From an uncultured Lachnospiraceae bacterium (lineage in GTDB: Bacteria; Bacillota; Clostridia; Lachnospirales; Lachnospiraceae): 21,781 nucleotides of DNA. The stretch covers positions 1-21,781 of the forward strand of contig CAMWWJ010000015.1 of NCBI GenBank assembly GCA_947177925.1, written 5' to 3'. Each line of letters starts with the position of its first letter. Position 1 is the first letter of the stretch. The translations under genes and the position numbers were made by a program. Below the pieces are notes generated by a model. That model had not been told where the DNA came from, ran no database searches, and saw only the letters and a list, made by a program, of their open reading frames with translations. Positions 1 to 7,545 of the stretch are shown one piece after another.

Positions 1-958
1 TTGTATTAGATACAGCCCGTATCAGCAACAATCTGTTTACTACCCACTTTAAATTGTCCAAATCATTTTCTTTTCCGGCCAATATGTATTCTACCTGATA
101 TTTCAGCCTGCTCTTTTCCAGAGGATTTACATAGGTTCCAAACTTATCCATAAGGTAGCCGTAAAAAAACAATTCATCTGTTTCGCTGCAGCCGTCCCGT
201 TCCAACAATCCAAAACCCTTGCTTTTTTTCCGGTGAGAAATATAATTATCGCTTGCTATGGTTTCATTGGAAAGCAGGGCATCTTTTTCTGTTACCAGAG
301 AAAGCACTCCTTTATTCCGGCTTGCATTTACTTCATCTGCCGGATTATCCAAAGGAATTTCTTCCCATTCATCCTCTCCCACTTTTTTTCTTGGAAGCTC
401 TGTATCCTCAATTGCCTTTTGGTTGTCATTTCTTTCCCGGGTAATATTTCTGTCCAGTAAGTTTGCGTCTGCTGCCTGTTCTATGGACTTTTTCAGCTCA
501 TCTACATAGGAAAGTCCATATTTATCCTTTATATAAGAAACCGCCTGCCTTTTAAATACCTCTCCCTGATCATCTGTTGCCAAAGTAAATTGGTTGATTT
601 GTACATCCTCTACCTTCATGGCAAGCAGATCCCTTACCGCATAATCGGCAATACCCAGATCCTGCTCCACATTATCAGACATATACCCCTTTAAATGCTC
701 TGCCGTATTGCCGATGGCACAATTTCCGCTTCCATAAGAGGTATCGATAAAGAAAAGATCGTATTGTTCCAAAAGCTCCCGGTTATATTCAGCAAAAACG
801 GAATACAGGCTGATGTCCATGGCGCATTCTGTCTGCATACGGATAGCGCTTATTCTTGCTCCTTCTATTAAAGTGAAAAACAGTGACAGCATTACCGACA
901 AGGTAAGCGCCAGATAGACCGTGACAGAACCTTTTTTCTCAATAGGACCTTTTCTCAT
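1..958 (-). CDS. TadG-like pilus-locus protein, DUF5702 type (3' end outside window)
   Basis: The N-terminal half or more of a secreted or membrane-anchored protein at the distal end of the tad operon. It begins MRKGPIEKKGSVTVYLALTL and continues with a hydrophobic stretch (about residues 13-33), then an acidic, soluble-looking extracytoplasmic region. The G-S-V-T-V-Y-L-A start followed by a hydrophobic helix is typical of TadE/TadG-like minor pilins and of the Lachnospiraceae family I recognise as DUF5702. Two ATG codons are adjacent (961 and 958); I chose 958 because AGGAG at 966-970 then has 7 nt spacing. The reading frame is open to position 1, so the C-terminus is missing. It starts 27 nt after the flp stop. 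The specific function is unknown; a minor pilin or pilus-surface role is inferred from context. Confidence 0.85.
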   Translation of the reverse strand, partial: MRKGPIEKKGSVTVYLALTLSVMLSLFFTLIEGARISAIRMQTECAMDISLYSVFAEYNRELLEQYDLFFIDTSYGSGNCAIGNTAEHLKGYMSDNVEQDLGIADYAVRDLLAMKVEDVQINQFTLATDDQGEVFKRQAVSYIKDKYGLSYVDELKKSIEQAADANLLDRNITRERNDNQKAIEDTELPRKKVGEDEWEEIPLDNPADEVNASRNKGVLSLVTEKDALLSNETIASDNYISHRKKSKGFGLLERDGCSETDELFFYGYLMDKFGTYVNPLEKSRLKYQVEYILAGKENDLDNLKWVVNRLLLIRAVSNT

Positions 959-985
959 CATATTTCTCCTTGAAAATTACTTGAA

Positions 986-1168
986 TTATTTTGTAATACT
1001 ATTGCTTTTTGAGGTGATTGTCTTAAATATGCTGTTTACCAAATCCGTAAGCTGCTTTTTAAAAATAATGACAAGCCCGATTAAAACAACCAGAATAAGT
1101 ATCAGCTCCACTGTCCCGATTCCCTCCTCCCCAAGCCATAATTGTTTCAGTACATGCAATACTTTCAT
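986..1168 (-). CDS. flp: Flp1-type type IVb (Tad) pilin
   Basis: A 60-residue prepilin, the likely major subunit of the Flp/Tad pilus. A short basic/polar leader (MKVLHVLKQLWLGEEG) is followed by IGTVELILILVVLIGLVII, a hydrophobic helix with glutamate at +5 after the glycine. G|xxxxE is the type IV prepilin peptidase site, so cleavage after G16 is expected, leaving a mature peptide of about 44 residues. GGAG lies 8 nt before the ATG. It sits 20 nt after tadC and before the TadG-like gene. It is the only obvious pilin in view. The substrate relationship to the peptidase at 5644-6222 is inferred from the operon. Confidence 0.92.
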   Translation of the reverse strand: MKVLHVLKQLWLGEEGIGTVELILILVVLIGLVIIFKKQLTDLVNSIFKTITSKSNSITK

Positions 1169-1188
1169 AACTGTTTCTCCTTTCTTTT

Positions 1189-2604
1189 TTATATTTGATA
1201 AGAGAGAAATGCCGGAACGATAATAAGAATCATAACGATTCCAAGCATAAGCATCATAGGTAAGAGAAGTTTTGTCCCTGCTTCCTCTCCTAATCTCCTT
1301 CCATTGCTTTTTCTTTCTTCAAAGGATTCTCTTACTTCCTTTTCCAAAAGAGAAAACATGTCCTTAGAGCCCTTTTTCATATTTTGAATCAACAGCCCGC
1401 TAAGCTTTATATATTGGGGAATTTCACACCTTTTTCCGAAATGGTCATAAGCAGCTTCCTCCAATACTCCGCTTTCCATCTCATAAACGGCTATCAGCAG
1501 CTCTTCATATGTAATATTTTTTTCCGCACCAAAGTTTTTACTGTCTTTGTAATCCATTGCCAGCTTCCTTAATGCGGATTTTACAGGCATTCCTGCTCCG
1601 GTCAGCAATGTAAATTTGCTGATGAATTCCGGATATTCCAGTTGTAGATTTCTCCTTCTTTGCTCTACCTTTTTGTTCAATTCCCTGTCCTTGAAAAAAT
1701 AAATCAGGATTCCTGTGGCGATTACCAGAAGGAAAAGGGGCAGTTGGCTTTTTTCCTCTATTTCCTTATAAATAATTTTCTTGTGATCTATCTCCTGTGG
1801 CAGTATCAGTTCACTTTTTGTTTCCTGATTTTTGTCATATTCCCTGATTTTCTGTTCCACTTTTTGAAACAATGCTTCCTCTTCTGTATATTCTTTTGGA
1901 TAAAGGGTAATGGGAACGGAAAACTGCCTGCTGTATTCCTCATAAGAAAGGGTTACTTCTACTACGATAATAACTGGCTCCTTTAACTGTTCATTTTTTA
2001 TTTCCCCCGTATCATCCACATAATCCCAGTAATCTGATGCATAATCTATCTCCACCGGATAGTCTTTTATACTTTTTGGAAAATATAAATTGCTCTTTAC
2101 CTGGTCAAAGCTTTCATTTTCCAATAGCATCCCGCTTTTTATTTCCTCTTCCATTTCCTGAAAGATGTTTTCTATTTGAGCCTTATCATATTTTACTGCT
2201 GCTATTTGCAGCACAAGCTCTTTCTTACTTTCCCCTACGGCCGCTAAAAGCCTTACATACCGTTCCTGCTCTCCATGGGAGCTTCTTGTAATCCTATTGT
2301 CCTTGAAATATGTAGTGTGCCAATTACTCACTCCTGCAAGGAGCACAAGACAGTTTCCTAAAAAAACAACGGTAAGCACAAAAGACAGCTTTTTCTGATA
2401 ATAGGAAGTTACCTGTTTATCAACGGCCTTTAAGGGGTGTAAGATTTTCAAATTTTCCCGGACAGCTTCTGAACTGATTTCTTTGATGGGGGACTTTTTT
2501 ACCAGATAACCCGCCGATTTCATAAACGGATTGGAATCCGGCTCTTTTCTGCCCAGGAAAAAAAGAAACAAATATATTGCAAATAAAAGAATGCATCCTA
2601 TCAT
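1189..2604 (-). CDS. tadC: TadC-like pilus platform protein with a large extracytoplasmic insert
   Basis: Inner-membrane platform protein of the Tad pilus (type II secretion F-like). At 471 residues it is much longer than an ordinary TadC (about 300). I see a membrane segment at 2-18, a cytoplasmic stretch, a second segment at 74-92, a soluble region at about 93-286, a third segment at 287-304, the F-domain at about 310-440 (EYPEFISKFTLLTGAGMPVK, then GVLEEAAYDHFGKR and the amphipathic RESFEERKSNGRRLGEEAGTK) and a last segment at 446-467. The insert ends in a beta-rich stretch (VIIVVEVTLSYEEYSRQFSV) that resembles the last strands of an atrophied bacterial Ig domain. The gene starts 12 nt after tadB, with AGGAG 9 nt before the ATG. 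TadC identity rests on the C-terminal half and gene order. Confidence 0.88.
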   Translation of the reverse strand: MIGCILLFAIYLFLFFLGRKEPDSNPFMKSAGYLVKKSPIKEISSEAVRENLKILHPLKAVDKQVTSYYQKKLSFVLTVVFLGNCLVLLAGVSNWHTTYFKDNRITRSSHGEQERYVRLLAAVGESKKELVLQIAAVKYDKAQIENIFQEMEEEIKSGMLLENESFDQVKSNLYFPKSIKDYPVEIDYASDYWDYVDDTGEIKNEQLKEPVIIVVEVTLSYEEYSRQFSVPITLYPKEYTEEEALFQKVEQKIREYDKNQETKSELILPQEIDHKKIIYKEIEEKSQLPLFLLVIATGILIYFFKDRELNKKVEQRRRNLQLEYPEFISKFTLLTGAGMPVKSALRKLAMDYKDSKNFGAEKNITYEELLIAVYEMESGVLEEAAYDHFGKRCEIPQYIKLSGLLIQNMKKGSKDMFSLLEKEVRESFEERKSNGRRLGEEAGTKLLLPMMLMLGIVMILIIVPAFLSYQI

Positions 2605-2616
2605 GATTGTTAACTC

Positions 2617-3405
2617 CTATATTTCAATTGCCACTATTTTTCTCGATAAAAGGAAGGCCGCAAAATATGCCGCCAGACATATTGTCATAATGCAGATACC
2701 TCCCGGATTTCCATACATGGGATCAAAAAATCCCGGTGAGGTCATATTGATATAAAACAAGATAAACAGGGGCACTGCATTCATGACTTTTTGCTCAAAC
2801 TGCCTGGCGGCCAGAATTGTCTGAATATCCCGCTTTACCTGGATTTTTTCGCTGATTAACAAAGCTGTATGCTCAATCATTTTATTTAAATTTCCTCCAC
2901 TGCGTTTGGCAATGGAGAACACTTCTGCAAAATCCCTGATTTCTTCTATCCCGCTGCGGTCCGCAAAATCCAACAGAAGCGATTCCAACACCATGTTGCT
3001 GGCAAGCTGTCTGTTGATATATAAAAATTCCTGTATTATCATATCCTGCGGCTTATATAAATGGCATAAATCCTTGTACGCTTCATAGAATGCATTTTCT
3101 ATGGAATATCCTGCTTTTAAGGCAGCAGAAACTGCTAAGATGCCATCCTTGAACTGTAAGCTCAGTTTCTGCTTTCTTAAACGCTCTCTCTCTATTTCAC
3201 AAAGCTTTCGATAAACGATTAAAAGAGGGGATAAGAACAGCATGGGAAGGAAGGAATGATAAAAGAAATAACTAATGCACAGAAGAATTGCCAATCCTGC
3301 AACCATATCTTTCAGGAGCGCATATTTTTCCGTATTTTCATATAAAAAACCAGATTGATCCTTCCCAAGATTTTTTTGTTTTTTCCCATGATACTTCCTT
3401 GTCAT
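2617..3405 (-). CDS. tadB: TadB-like pilus platform protein (T2SS F family)
   Basis: A 262-residue inner-membrane platform protein that pairs with TadC in the Tad motor. After a basic N-terminus there are two closely spaced membrane segments (about 33-65), then the F-domain signature KLSLQFKDGILAVSAALKAG followed by SIENAFYEA, then FAEVFSIAKRSGGNLNKMIE and the basic amphipathic stretch before two C-terminal membrane segments (about 211-228 and 234-256). This is the normal TadB arrangement, slightly short. The start codon overlaps the tadA stop as ATGA (3402-3405), which indicates translational coupling. Confidence 0.92.
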   Translation of the reverse strand: MTRKYHGKKQKNLGKDQSGFLYENTEKYALLKDMVAGLAILLCISYFFYHSFLPMLFLSPLLIVYRKLCEIERERLRKQKLSLQFKDGILAVSAALKAGYSIENAFYEAYKDLCHLYKPQDMIIQEFLYINRQLASNMVLESLLLDFADRSGIEEIRDFAEVFSIAKRSGGNLNKMIEHTALLISEKIQVKRDIQTILAARQFEQKVMNAVPLFILFYINMTSPGFFDPMYGNPGGICIMTICLAAYFAAFLLSRKIVAIEI

Positions 3406-4661
3406 ATGCTCTCTTTCCTTTCCTCCATGCAGTTTCCCATTCCTGCAAATATCAGCTTATCTCTGTGCATTAGCTTCCCTGTTTTCATCAAAATGCCTTT
3501 TACGGCTTCCTCGCCCTTGTTGAATTCTTCTTTAAATTCATATAGAGGTGCTGTCAGGATTTCTCCCTGCTCAAAGCCGGTTATCTCCACGATTTCCAGA
3601 ACCTTTCTTGTATGATCCCTAAGTCTTCCTAAATGTACGATAATATCTATTCCGGAAGCAATCTGCCTTCGTATGGCGGGCAGGGGAAGCTCCATTCCCA
3701 TTAAAACCATGGTTTCCAAACGGCTGAGCATATCCTTTGAGCTGTTGCTGTGGCCTGTGGACAGGCTTCCGTCATGACCAGTGTTCAATGCCTGTAATAA
3801 GTCAAGAGCTTCTCCGCCTCTCACTTCCCCTACAATGATCCGATCCGGGCGCATCCTTAAGGAAGTCCTGATCAAATCTCTTATGGTGATTTCCTGACAA
3901 CCTTCCAGATTTGCATTTCTTGTTTCCATGGATACCAGATTGGGAATATCCGAAAGCTGAAGCTCCGCACTGTCCTCAATTGTAATAATCCGTTGTTCCT
4001 TTGGGATGAAGCCGGATAATACGTTTAAGAATGTGGTTTTTCCGCTTCCTGTACCGCCGCTTATGAAGATGTTATACCCTGCTGCCACCAGACATTTCAA
4101 AAAATCTGCTGCTTCTCTTGTAATGGAACCCATTTGAATAAAGTCTTCCATCGTAAGAGGGTTATTCGGAAATCTTCGGATTGTAAGAATGGGCCCGTTC
4201 AGCGCTACCGGGGCAAGCACTACATTGACTCTGGAGCCGTTTTCCAGTCTGGCATCCACAATGGGGCTACTTTCGTTTACTACCCGGTTAGATTTGGCTA
4301 CGATTTGCTGGATCACATCCTCTAATTTTTCTCTGGATTCAAATACATTTTCCCACCGGTAAATCCTTCCTTTCTTTTCCATGAATATTTGGTCAGGACC
4401 ATTTACCATAATTTCCGTTACTTCTTCATCCTCAATAAGCTCCTGCAGAATATCCAGCTTTCTTATGGAAAAAAATAATTCCTTTCCAAGTCTTTCCTTC
4501 TTTGCAAGAGGAATATAATCTTCTTTTCCCAGGCTCATGATTTTTTCATCAATCAGTTCTCTTATTTCCTCATCTTTTACTTCTCTGGAAAAGTCGATTG
4601 CCTGAAAAAGCTCTGCCTTCAGATTTCTTTTTATTGCTTCATAATTGTTTTCTCCACTCAT
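3402..4661 (-). CDS. tadA: TadA/CpaF-type pilus assembly ATPase
   Basis: Hexameric secretion ATPase that powers Flp pilus assembly. It has 419 residues, normal for CpaF/TadA. All hallmarks are visible: Walker A GGTGSGKTT (202-210), Asp box ITIEDSAELQL (226-236), Walker B region RIIVGEVRGGEALDLL (about 275-290) and His box GHDGSLSTGHSNS (295-307). The N-terminal domain includes EVTEIMVNGPDQIFMEKKG (80-98), the typical entry of the family. It overlaps both the upstream TadZ-like gene and the downstream tadB by ATGA, so the stoichiometry of the three products is probably coupled. The residues expected for ATP hydrolysis are intact. Confidence 0.97.
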   Translation of the reverse strand: MSGENNYEAIKRNLKAELFQAIDFSREVKDEEIRELIDEKIMSLGKEDYIPLAKKERLGKELFFSIRKLDILQELIEDEEVTEIMVNGPDQIFMEKKGRIYRWENVFESREKLEDVIQQIVAKSNRVVNESSPIVDARLENGSRVNVVLAPVALNGPILTIRRFPNNPLTMEDFIQMGSITREAADFLKCLVAAGYNIFISGGTGSGKTTFLNVLSGFIPKEQRIITIEDSAELQLSDIPNLVSMETRNANLEGCQEITIRDLIRTSLRMRPDRIIVGEVRGGEALDLLQALNTGHDGSLSTGHSNSSKDMLSRLETMVLMGMELPLPAIRRQIASGIDIIVHLGRLRDHTRKVLEIVEITGFEQGEILTAPLYEFKEEFNKGEEAVKGILMKTGKLMHRDKLIFAGMGNCMEERKESI

Positions 4662-5659
4662 TTTTCCTGTTCCTTTAAAATATTTTTTACATAGTCTGCC
4701 AGCTGGCTGTGGGACAGATAAATCATTTTATATGGCACCTGCTTGAAAACAGGAATTTTGCAGGTAATGGTTTTTTTCAAAAGAGCATCTTTTTTCATAT
4801 AGGTTAACAACTTTTCATACTGGTCTATTTTGGCAAGCGCCATGCCATCCGACTTGGTAATGGTATAAATTCTGCCGCACCGCTCCAGTATTTCAAATAA
4901 CCCCCGGACATGATCCGATAAATCCAATATGACTACTTCGTAATCTGTACTTCTTTCCAGCTCATCCAAAAGGAGCTGCCATTTTTCTCCTTCCATTTCC
5001 AATATGTCCAAAAAGGAAACTGCCGGGGGAATAAAATCCAGATTGCCGATGGAATCTACCATGCCTGCCAGCTTGTATACGAATTTTCCGCTTCCTTCCC
5101 TTAAAAAATACATAAGGTCCATAAAATCATGGTGAAATTCTTTTTCTAAAAGTCTGGAAAATCCGGAATAGGCTTCAAAGTTCAAATACAGGCATCTTTT
5201 TTCTTTTGCCAGAATCTGCCCTAATATCAGGGAAAAAGATGTTTGCAGACACCTTCCGATAGGACTGTATACACCTATGATTTCCATGGGTCTTTTTCCT
5301 TTTTCTTCCCTTTGTACTTTTCTTTCCCCTTCTCCTTCTGCATAAAGCTCTATGATTTTCTTCATGATGGCAGTGCCTGACTGGTATTTATATATAAAGG
5401 GGTGCTCTTTACCGCTTTCCCGTTTTTCCTCGGATAAGTAAAAGGTCTGCCCGCTTTTTGCTTCCACAAGGGATTTCTCTTCCATGGTTTCTCCCAAAAG
5501 CAGGATTTCCACCGGATTTTCTTTTAAAAAGGTGCCAAGCTTTTCTATATTATCAAACGCCATGACCCGAAAGGGAAAATGCTTCTTCCCTGACAGATAT
5601 TCGGCTAACTTATATACATACTTTTTTTCATAATCGCAGATTGCTAAAAGGGCATCCAT
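4658..5659 (-). CDS. TadZ/CpaE-like pilus localisation protein with degenerate P-loop
   Basis: A 333-residue MinD/ParA-like protein at the place where TadZ/CpaE is expected, just before tadA. Residues 1-110 look like an atypical receiver domain; about 125-333 look like the ATPase-like domain. The P-loop position reads VYSPIGRCLQTS (130-141) and lacks both lysines of the MinD-type KGGxGKT, although the following CLYLNFEAYSGFSRLL and the later VVILDLSDHV (Walker A'/B region) fit the fold. TadZ proteins are known to position the pilus at the pole and to have atypical domains. The ATG at 5659 has GGAGGT 6 nt upstream and is preferred to an ATG at 5686 that has none. The gene overlaps the peptidase gene by 16 nt. 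Nucleotide binding is doubtful. Confidence 0.82.
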   Translation of the reverse strand: MDALLAICDYEKKYVYKLAEYLSGKKHFPFRVMAFDNIEKLGTFLKENPVEILLLGETMEEKSLVEAKSGQTFYLSEEKRESGKEHPFIYKYQSGTAIMKKIIELYAEGEGERKVQREEKGKRPMEIIGVYSPIGRCLQTSFSLILGQILAKEKRCLYLNFEAYSGFSRLLEKEFHHDFMDLMYFLREGSGKFVYKLAGMVDSIGNLDFIPPAVSFLDILEMEGEKWQLLLDELERSTDYEVVILDLSDHVRGLFEILERCGRIYTITKSDGMALAKIDQYEKLLTYMKKDALLKKTITCKIPVFKQVPYKMIYLSHSQLADYVKNILKEQEK

Positions 5660-6222
5660 GAAATACCTCCTATCCAATAAATGCAAAAGCTTATAAATAT
5701 GGGAATCGTAAAATGAATCACTGCCTTTTGGTCAGGCTGTTGTTTATGATATGGTTGAAATTGATTTGTGCTTAGAGCTTCTTTGAAATATTGATAAAAA
5801 TAGGAAAGTCTTTGAAACAGATTTTTATAATAGAGCATTTGTATAAGGCTGTAAATGGCGCCTATGAGAAAGGAAATGGTAATACAGTAAAGAGCAGGTC
5901 TTATGCCTGTAAACAGCCCAAGCAGCAGGAACAGCTTTACATCCGCCGCTCCTATGACCTGCAGGGCAAAAACAGGAATGAACCCTATGAAAAGCACCAG
6001 TAAACTGAGAATACCTCCCGCCAATGCCTTTATGCCGTCTTCATAAATCAATATGCCTGTTCCTATAAGAAATCCCCATATGATCATTATGTTCTTTATC
6101 CGATAGCAGCATATATCCATAACCATGGCTATCAGTAAAAAACAGCATATAAAATAATAAATGTGTGGTTCCTCCTTTTCATAAAATATCTGTCTTGGGA
6201 AAGCTTGTCCGAAAATGGACAT
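5644..6222 (-). CDS. tadV: Prepilin peptidase, A24 family (TadV/CpaA type)
   Basis: Membrane aspartyl protease that removes the leader of the Flp prepilin. Two catalytic aspartates are visible: D36 in MDICCYRIKN and D94 in GAADVKL (the GxAD motif), with about six hydrophobic segments. The coordinates use the first ATG (6222, 192 residues), but this ATG has no ribosome site. A near-perfect AAAAGGAGG (6171-6179) instead lies 8 nt before an ATT codon at 6160-6162, which would give a 172-residue protein starting directly in the first membrane helix, as the family usually does. There is no ATG/GTG/TTG at a useful distance from that site. First gene of the tad operon, 80 nt or more after the promoter at 6303-6331. 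Function is secure; the start is not. Confidence 0.9.
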   Translation of the reverse strand: MSIFGQAFPRQIFYEKEEPHIYYFICCFLLIAMVMDICCYRIKNIMIIWGFLIGTGILIYEDGIKALAGGILSLLVLFIGFIPVFALQVIGAADVKLFLLLGLFTGIRPALYCITISFLIGAIYSLIQMLYYKNLFQRLSYFYQYFKEALSTNQFQPYHKQQPDQKAVIHFTIPIFISFCIYWIGGISWMPF

Positions 6223-6302
6223 CCATAAGAAATGGACTGTTTGAATTCACACAATAGATATATGTGTGATGTAGTCTGTTGTCTTTCTGACTTGTAAATT
6301 GG

Positions 6303-6331
6303 ATTATATAGCATGTCTTTTTACTTGTCTA
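6303..6331 (-). promoter_or_regulatory. Sigma-A promoter of the tad operon
   Basis: On the minus strand TAGACA (6326-6331) and TATAAT (6303-6308) are separated by exactly 17 nt. One mismatch in the -35 box and a perfect -10 box make this the best housekeeping promoter in the window. Transcription would begin near 6296 and give a leader of about 75 nt to the first ATG or about 135 nt to the ATT start of the prepilin peptidase gene. It lies in the 156-bp gap after bofA, where I see no clear terminator, so some read-through from bofA is possible. Confidence 0.7.
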
Positions 6332-6378
6332 TAGCTTTTTTGAAATTCGTATTATTTTTGTGAAAATGTCACAATGAA

Positions 6379-6648
6379 TCATATAAATATAAGGGCAAAC
6401 AAAACGCAAACCCCCGGTATTCCTAGGATTGCGCTTGTCAAAAAGGTAAGTGGATTGATGCCGACTCCTTGATGGATGCCAAAGGATAAAAGCAGCTGAT
6501 TCGTGCCGTAGATGGCAAGAGCACCAATGACTCCTCTCATAAAAAATCCCATAATTACCTCCAGCTTATTTTTAAAAAACAAAATAGCAAGCACCAGAAT
6601 GCATACAAGAATTATGGCACAGCCGCCCCAGAGTTCTTCCATTTTCAT
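6379..6648 (-). CDS. bofA: BofA-family sigma-K processing inhibitor
   Basis: A small integral membrane protein of 89 residues. In Bacillus subtilis BofA holds the SpoIVFB protease inactive in the outer forespore membrane until sigma-K is needed. Two hydrophobic segments (about 10-25 and 31-55) and the C-terminal signature GVGINPLTFLTSAILGIPGV match the BofA family. The ATG at 6648 is preceded by GGCGGAAG; an alternative ATG is two codons in. Upstream on the minus strand CATATAAT (6682-6689 region) could serve as a -10 box for sigma-A or sigma-E. In Bacillus the order is recR-yaaL-bofA; here the yaaL homologue is next door but divergent and recR is not in view. It implies a sporulating lineage. 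Confidence 0.88.
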   Translation of the reverse strand: MKMEELWGGCAIILVCILVLAILFFKNKLEVIMGFFMRGVIGALAIYGTNQLLLSFGIHQGVGINPLTFLTSAILGIPGVCVLFALIFI

Positions 6649-6796
6649 ATTTCTTCCGCCTTTTCTTGTCTTATTTTTTTACATTATATGGCTGTCTGGA
6701 ATTTATTATGAATATTTTTTTCGGGTTATGACTATACTTAGTAAAAAGGGAATTAAAGGAAATAACGTGAATTTCGGAACAGGAAAGGGAAAGAAC

Positions 6797-7072
6797 ATGA
6801 AATTGGAAGGGTCAGTCAGCTCTGAAAAAAACAAGGAACGTTTACAGCTCTTAGACGATATAGATAAAACGAAATTTGCCTTGGAATGTGCTTACTCCAA
6901 TTTTGACAATGTAATAGAACCAGACTTAATCGACTGTTATATTTACGAAGTGAATTCCAGCTTAAAGAGATACAAGTATTTATTGGAACAGGCAGCAAAA
7001 TTAAATTTGCTGCCTGAAGAATCAAACCAAAAATCCTCTATTTTCACCGACCTGATTCAAGTTTTCCACTAG
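6797..7072 (+). CDS. yaaL: YaaL/DUF2508 family protein
   Basis: A 91-residue soluble, helical protein. The pattern LLDDIDKTKFALECAYSNFD, then VIEPDLIDCYIYEVNSSLKR and YKYLLEQAAKL, is that of DUF2508/YaaL, whose biochemical role is unknown; linkage to bofA supports the call. The ATG at 6797 is preceded by GGAAAGGGAAAG. An in-frame GTG at 6767 with AAAGGA is a second possibility (101 residues). The last 51 nt overlap, on the opposite strand, the 3' end of fliS (7022-7072). An 11-bp perfect inverted repeat lies inside the coding sequence at 6989-7016. The gene is divergent from bofA across about 150 nt. Confidence 0.8.
   Translation: MKLEGSVSSEKNKERLQLLDDIDKTKFALECAYSNFDNVIEPDLIDCYIYEVNSSLKRYKYLLEQAAKLNLLPEESNQKSSIFTDLIQVFH
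6989..7016 (-). terminator. 11-bp inverted repeat just after fliS, inside yaaL
   Basis: CAGGCAGCAAA (6989-6999) and TTTGCTGCCTG (7006-7016) are perfect complements around a 6-nt loop. On the minus strand the hairpin begins 5 nt after the fliS stop codon, which is where a terminator or 3' stabilising stem of the flagellin-fliS mRNA would sit. No U-tract follows, so factor-independent termination is uncertain; a 3'-end protecting structure is also possible. It also codes for Q-A-A-K-L-N-L-L-P in yaaL. Confidence 0.45.
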
Positions 7073-7498
7073 ATTACCACGGCCGTAGGTAAGACCTGCA
7101 TAAACCTTTTGTGAATTTTCCATAACTGCCGGAGACTGATCCATGCTGCTTATGCTGCTATATGCCTCCCAAAGCCCCTTCATGACCATAATACTGTTCT
7201 TAAGCGGCTCTGTTTTATTTTGCACGTCTGCCTGGACAAGCTCTTTGTTTACATATACATAAAGCTGCATCAGTTCTTTTGCGGGCTCATATTCAAAATT
7301 CAGAGACTGCATCAGCTCCTTCACGCATCCTCTGGCATATCTGATTGCATCCTTGAAGGCTTTCACATCCTCTTTTTCATGGGCTTCCTTTGCTTCCTCC
7401 ATGTATTGCAGGAACATTTCGTACAGGATGACCACCAACTGGGTCTTATTTGCACTTGTAATACGCAGCTTGTATTGCTGCTTCAATTCATCCTTCAT
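7022..7498 (-). CDS. fliS: Flagellin export chaperone FliS
   Basis: A 158-residue helical cytoplasmic chaperone that binds the C-terminal disordered end of flagellin and prevents premature polymerisation. The N-terminal YKLRITSANKTQLVVILYEM stretch (about 9-28), with QLVVILYEMFLQYMEEA, is the standard FliS signature, followed by the helices IRYARGCVKELMQSLNFEY and YVYVNKELVQADVQ. It is about 25 residues longer than the Bacillus protein, the extra being a C-terminal tail. GGAGG lies 7 nt before the ATG. It follows flagellin by 47 nt in the same direction, the common flagellin-chaperone pairing. Its 3' end overlaps yaaL on the other strand by 51 nt. Confidence 0.95.
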   Translation of the reverse strand: MKDELKQQYKLRITSANKTQLVVILYEMFLQYMEEAKEAHEKEDVKAFKDAIRYARGCVKELMQSLNFEYEPAKELMQLYVYVNKELVQADVQNKTEPLKNSIMVMKGLWEAYSSISSMDQSPAVMENSQKVYAGLTYGRGNLVENLNQVGENRGFLV

Positions 7499-7545
7499 CC
7501 TTCAACCTCCGGTTACCCCCTGCTAATGCTTCTTCTCTGAAATGA

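Noticed and set aside
6132..6314. Minus-strand frame of 60 codons overlapping the start of the prepilin peptidase gene
   Set aside because: It begins near the -10 box of the tad promoter, has no family resemblance and ends inside the peptidase gene in another frame.
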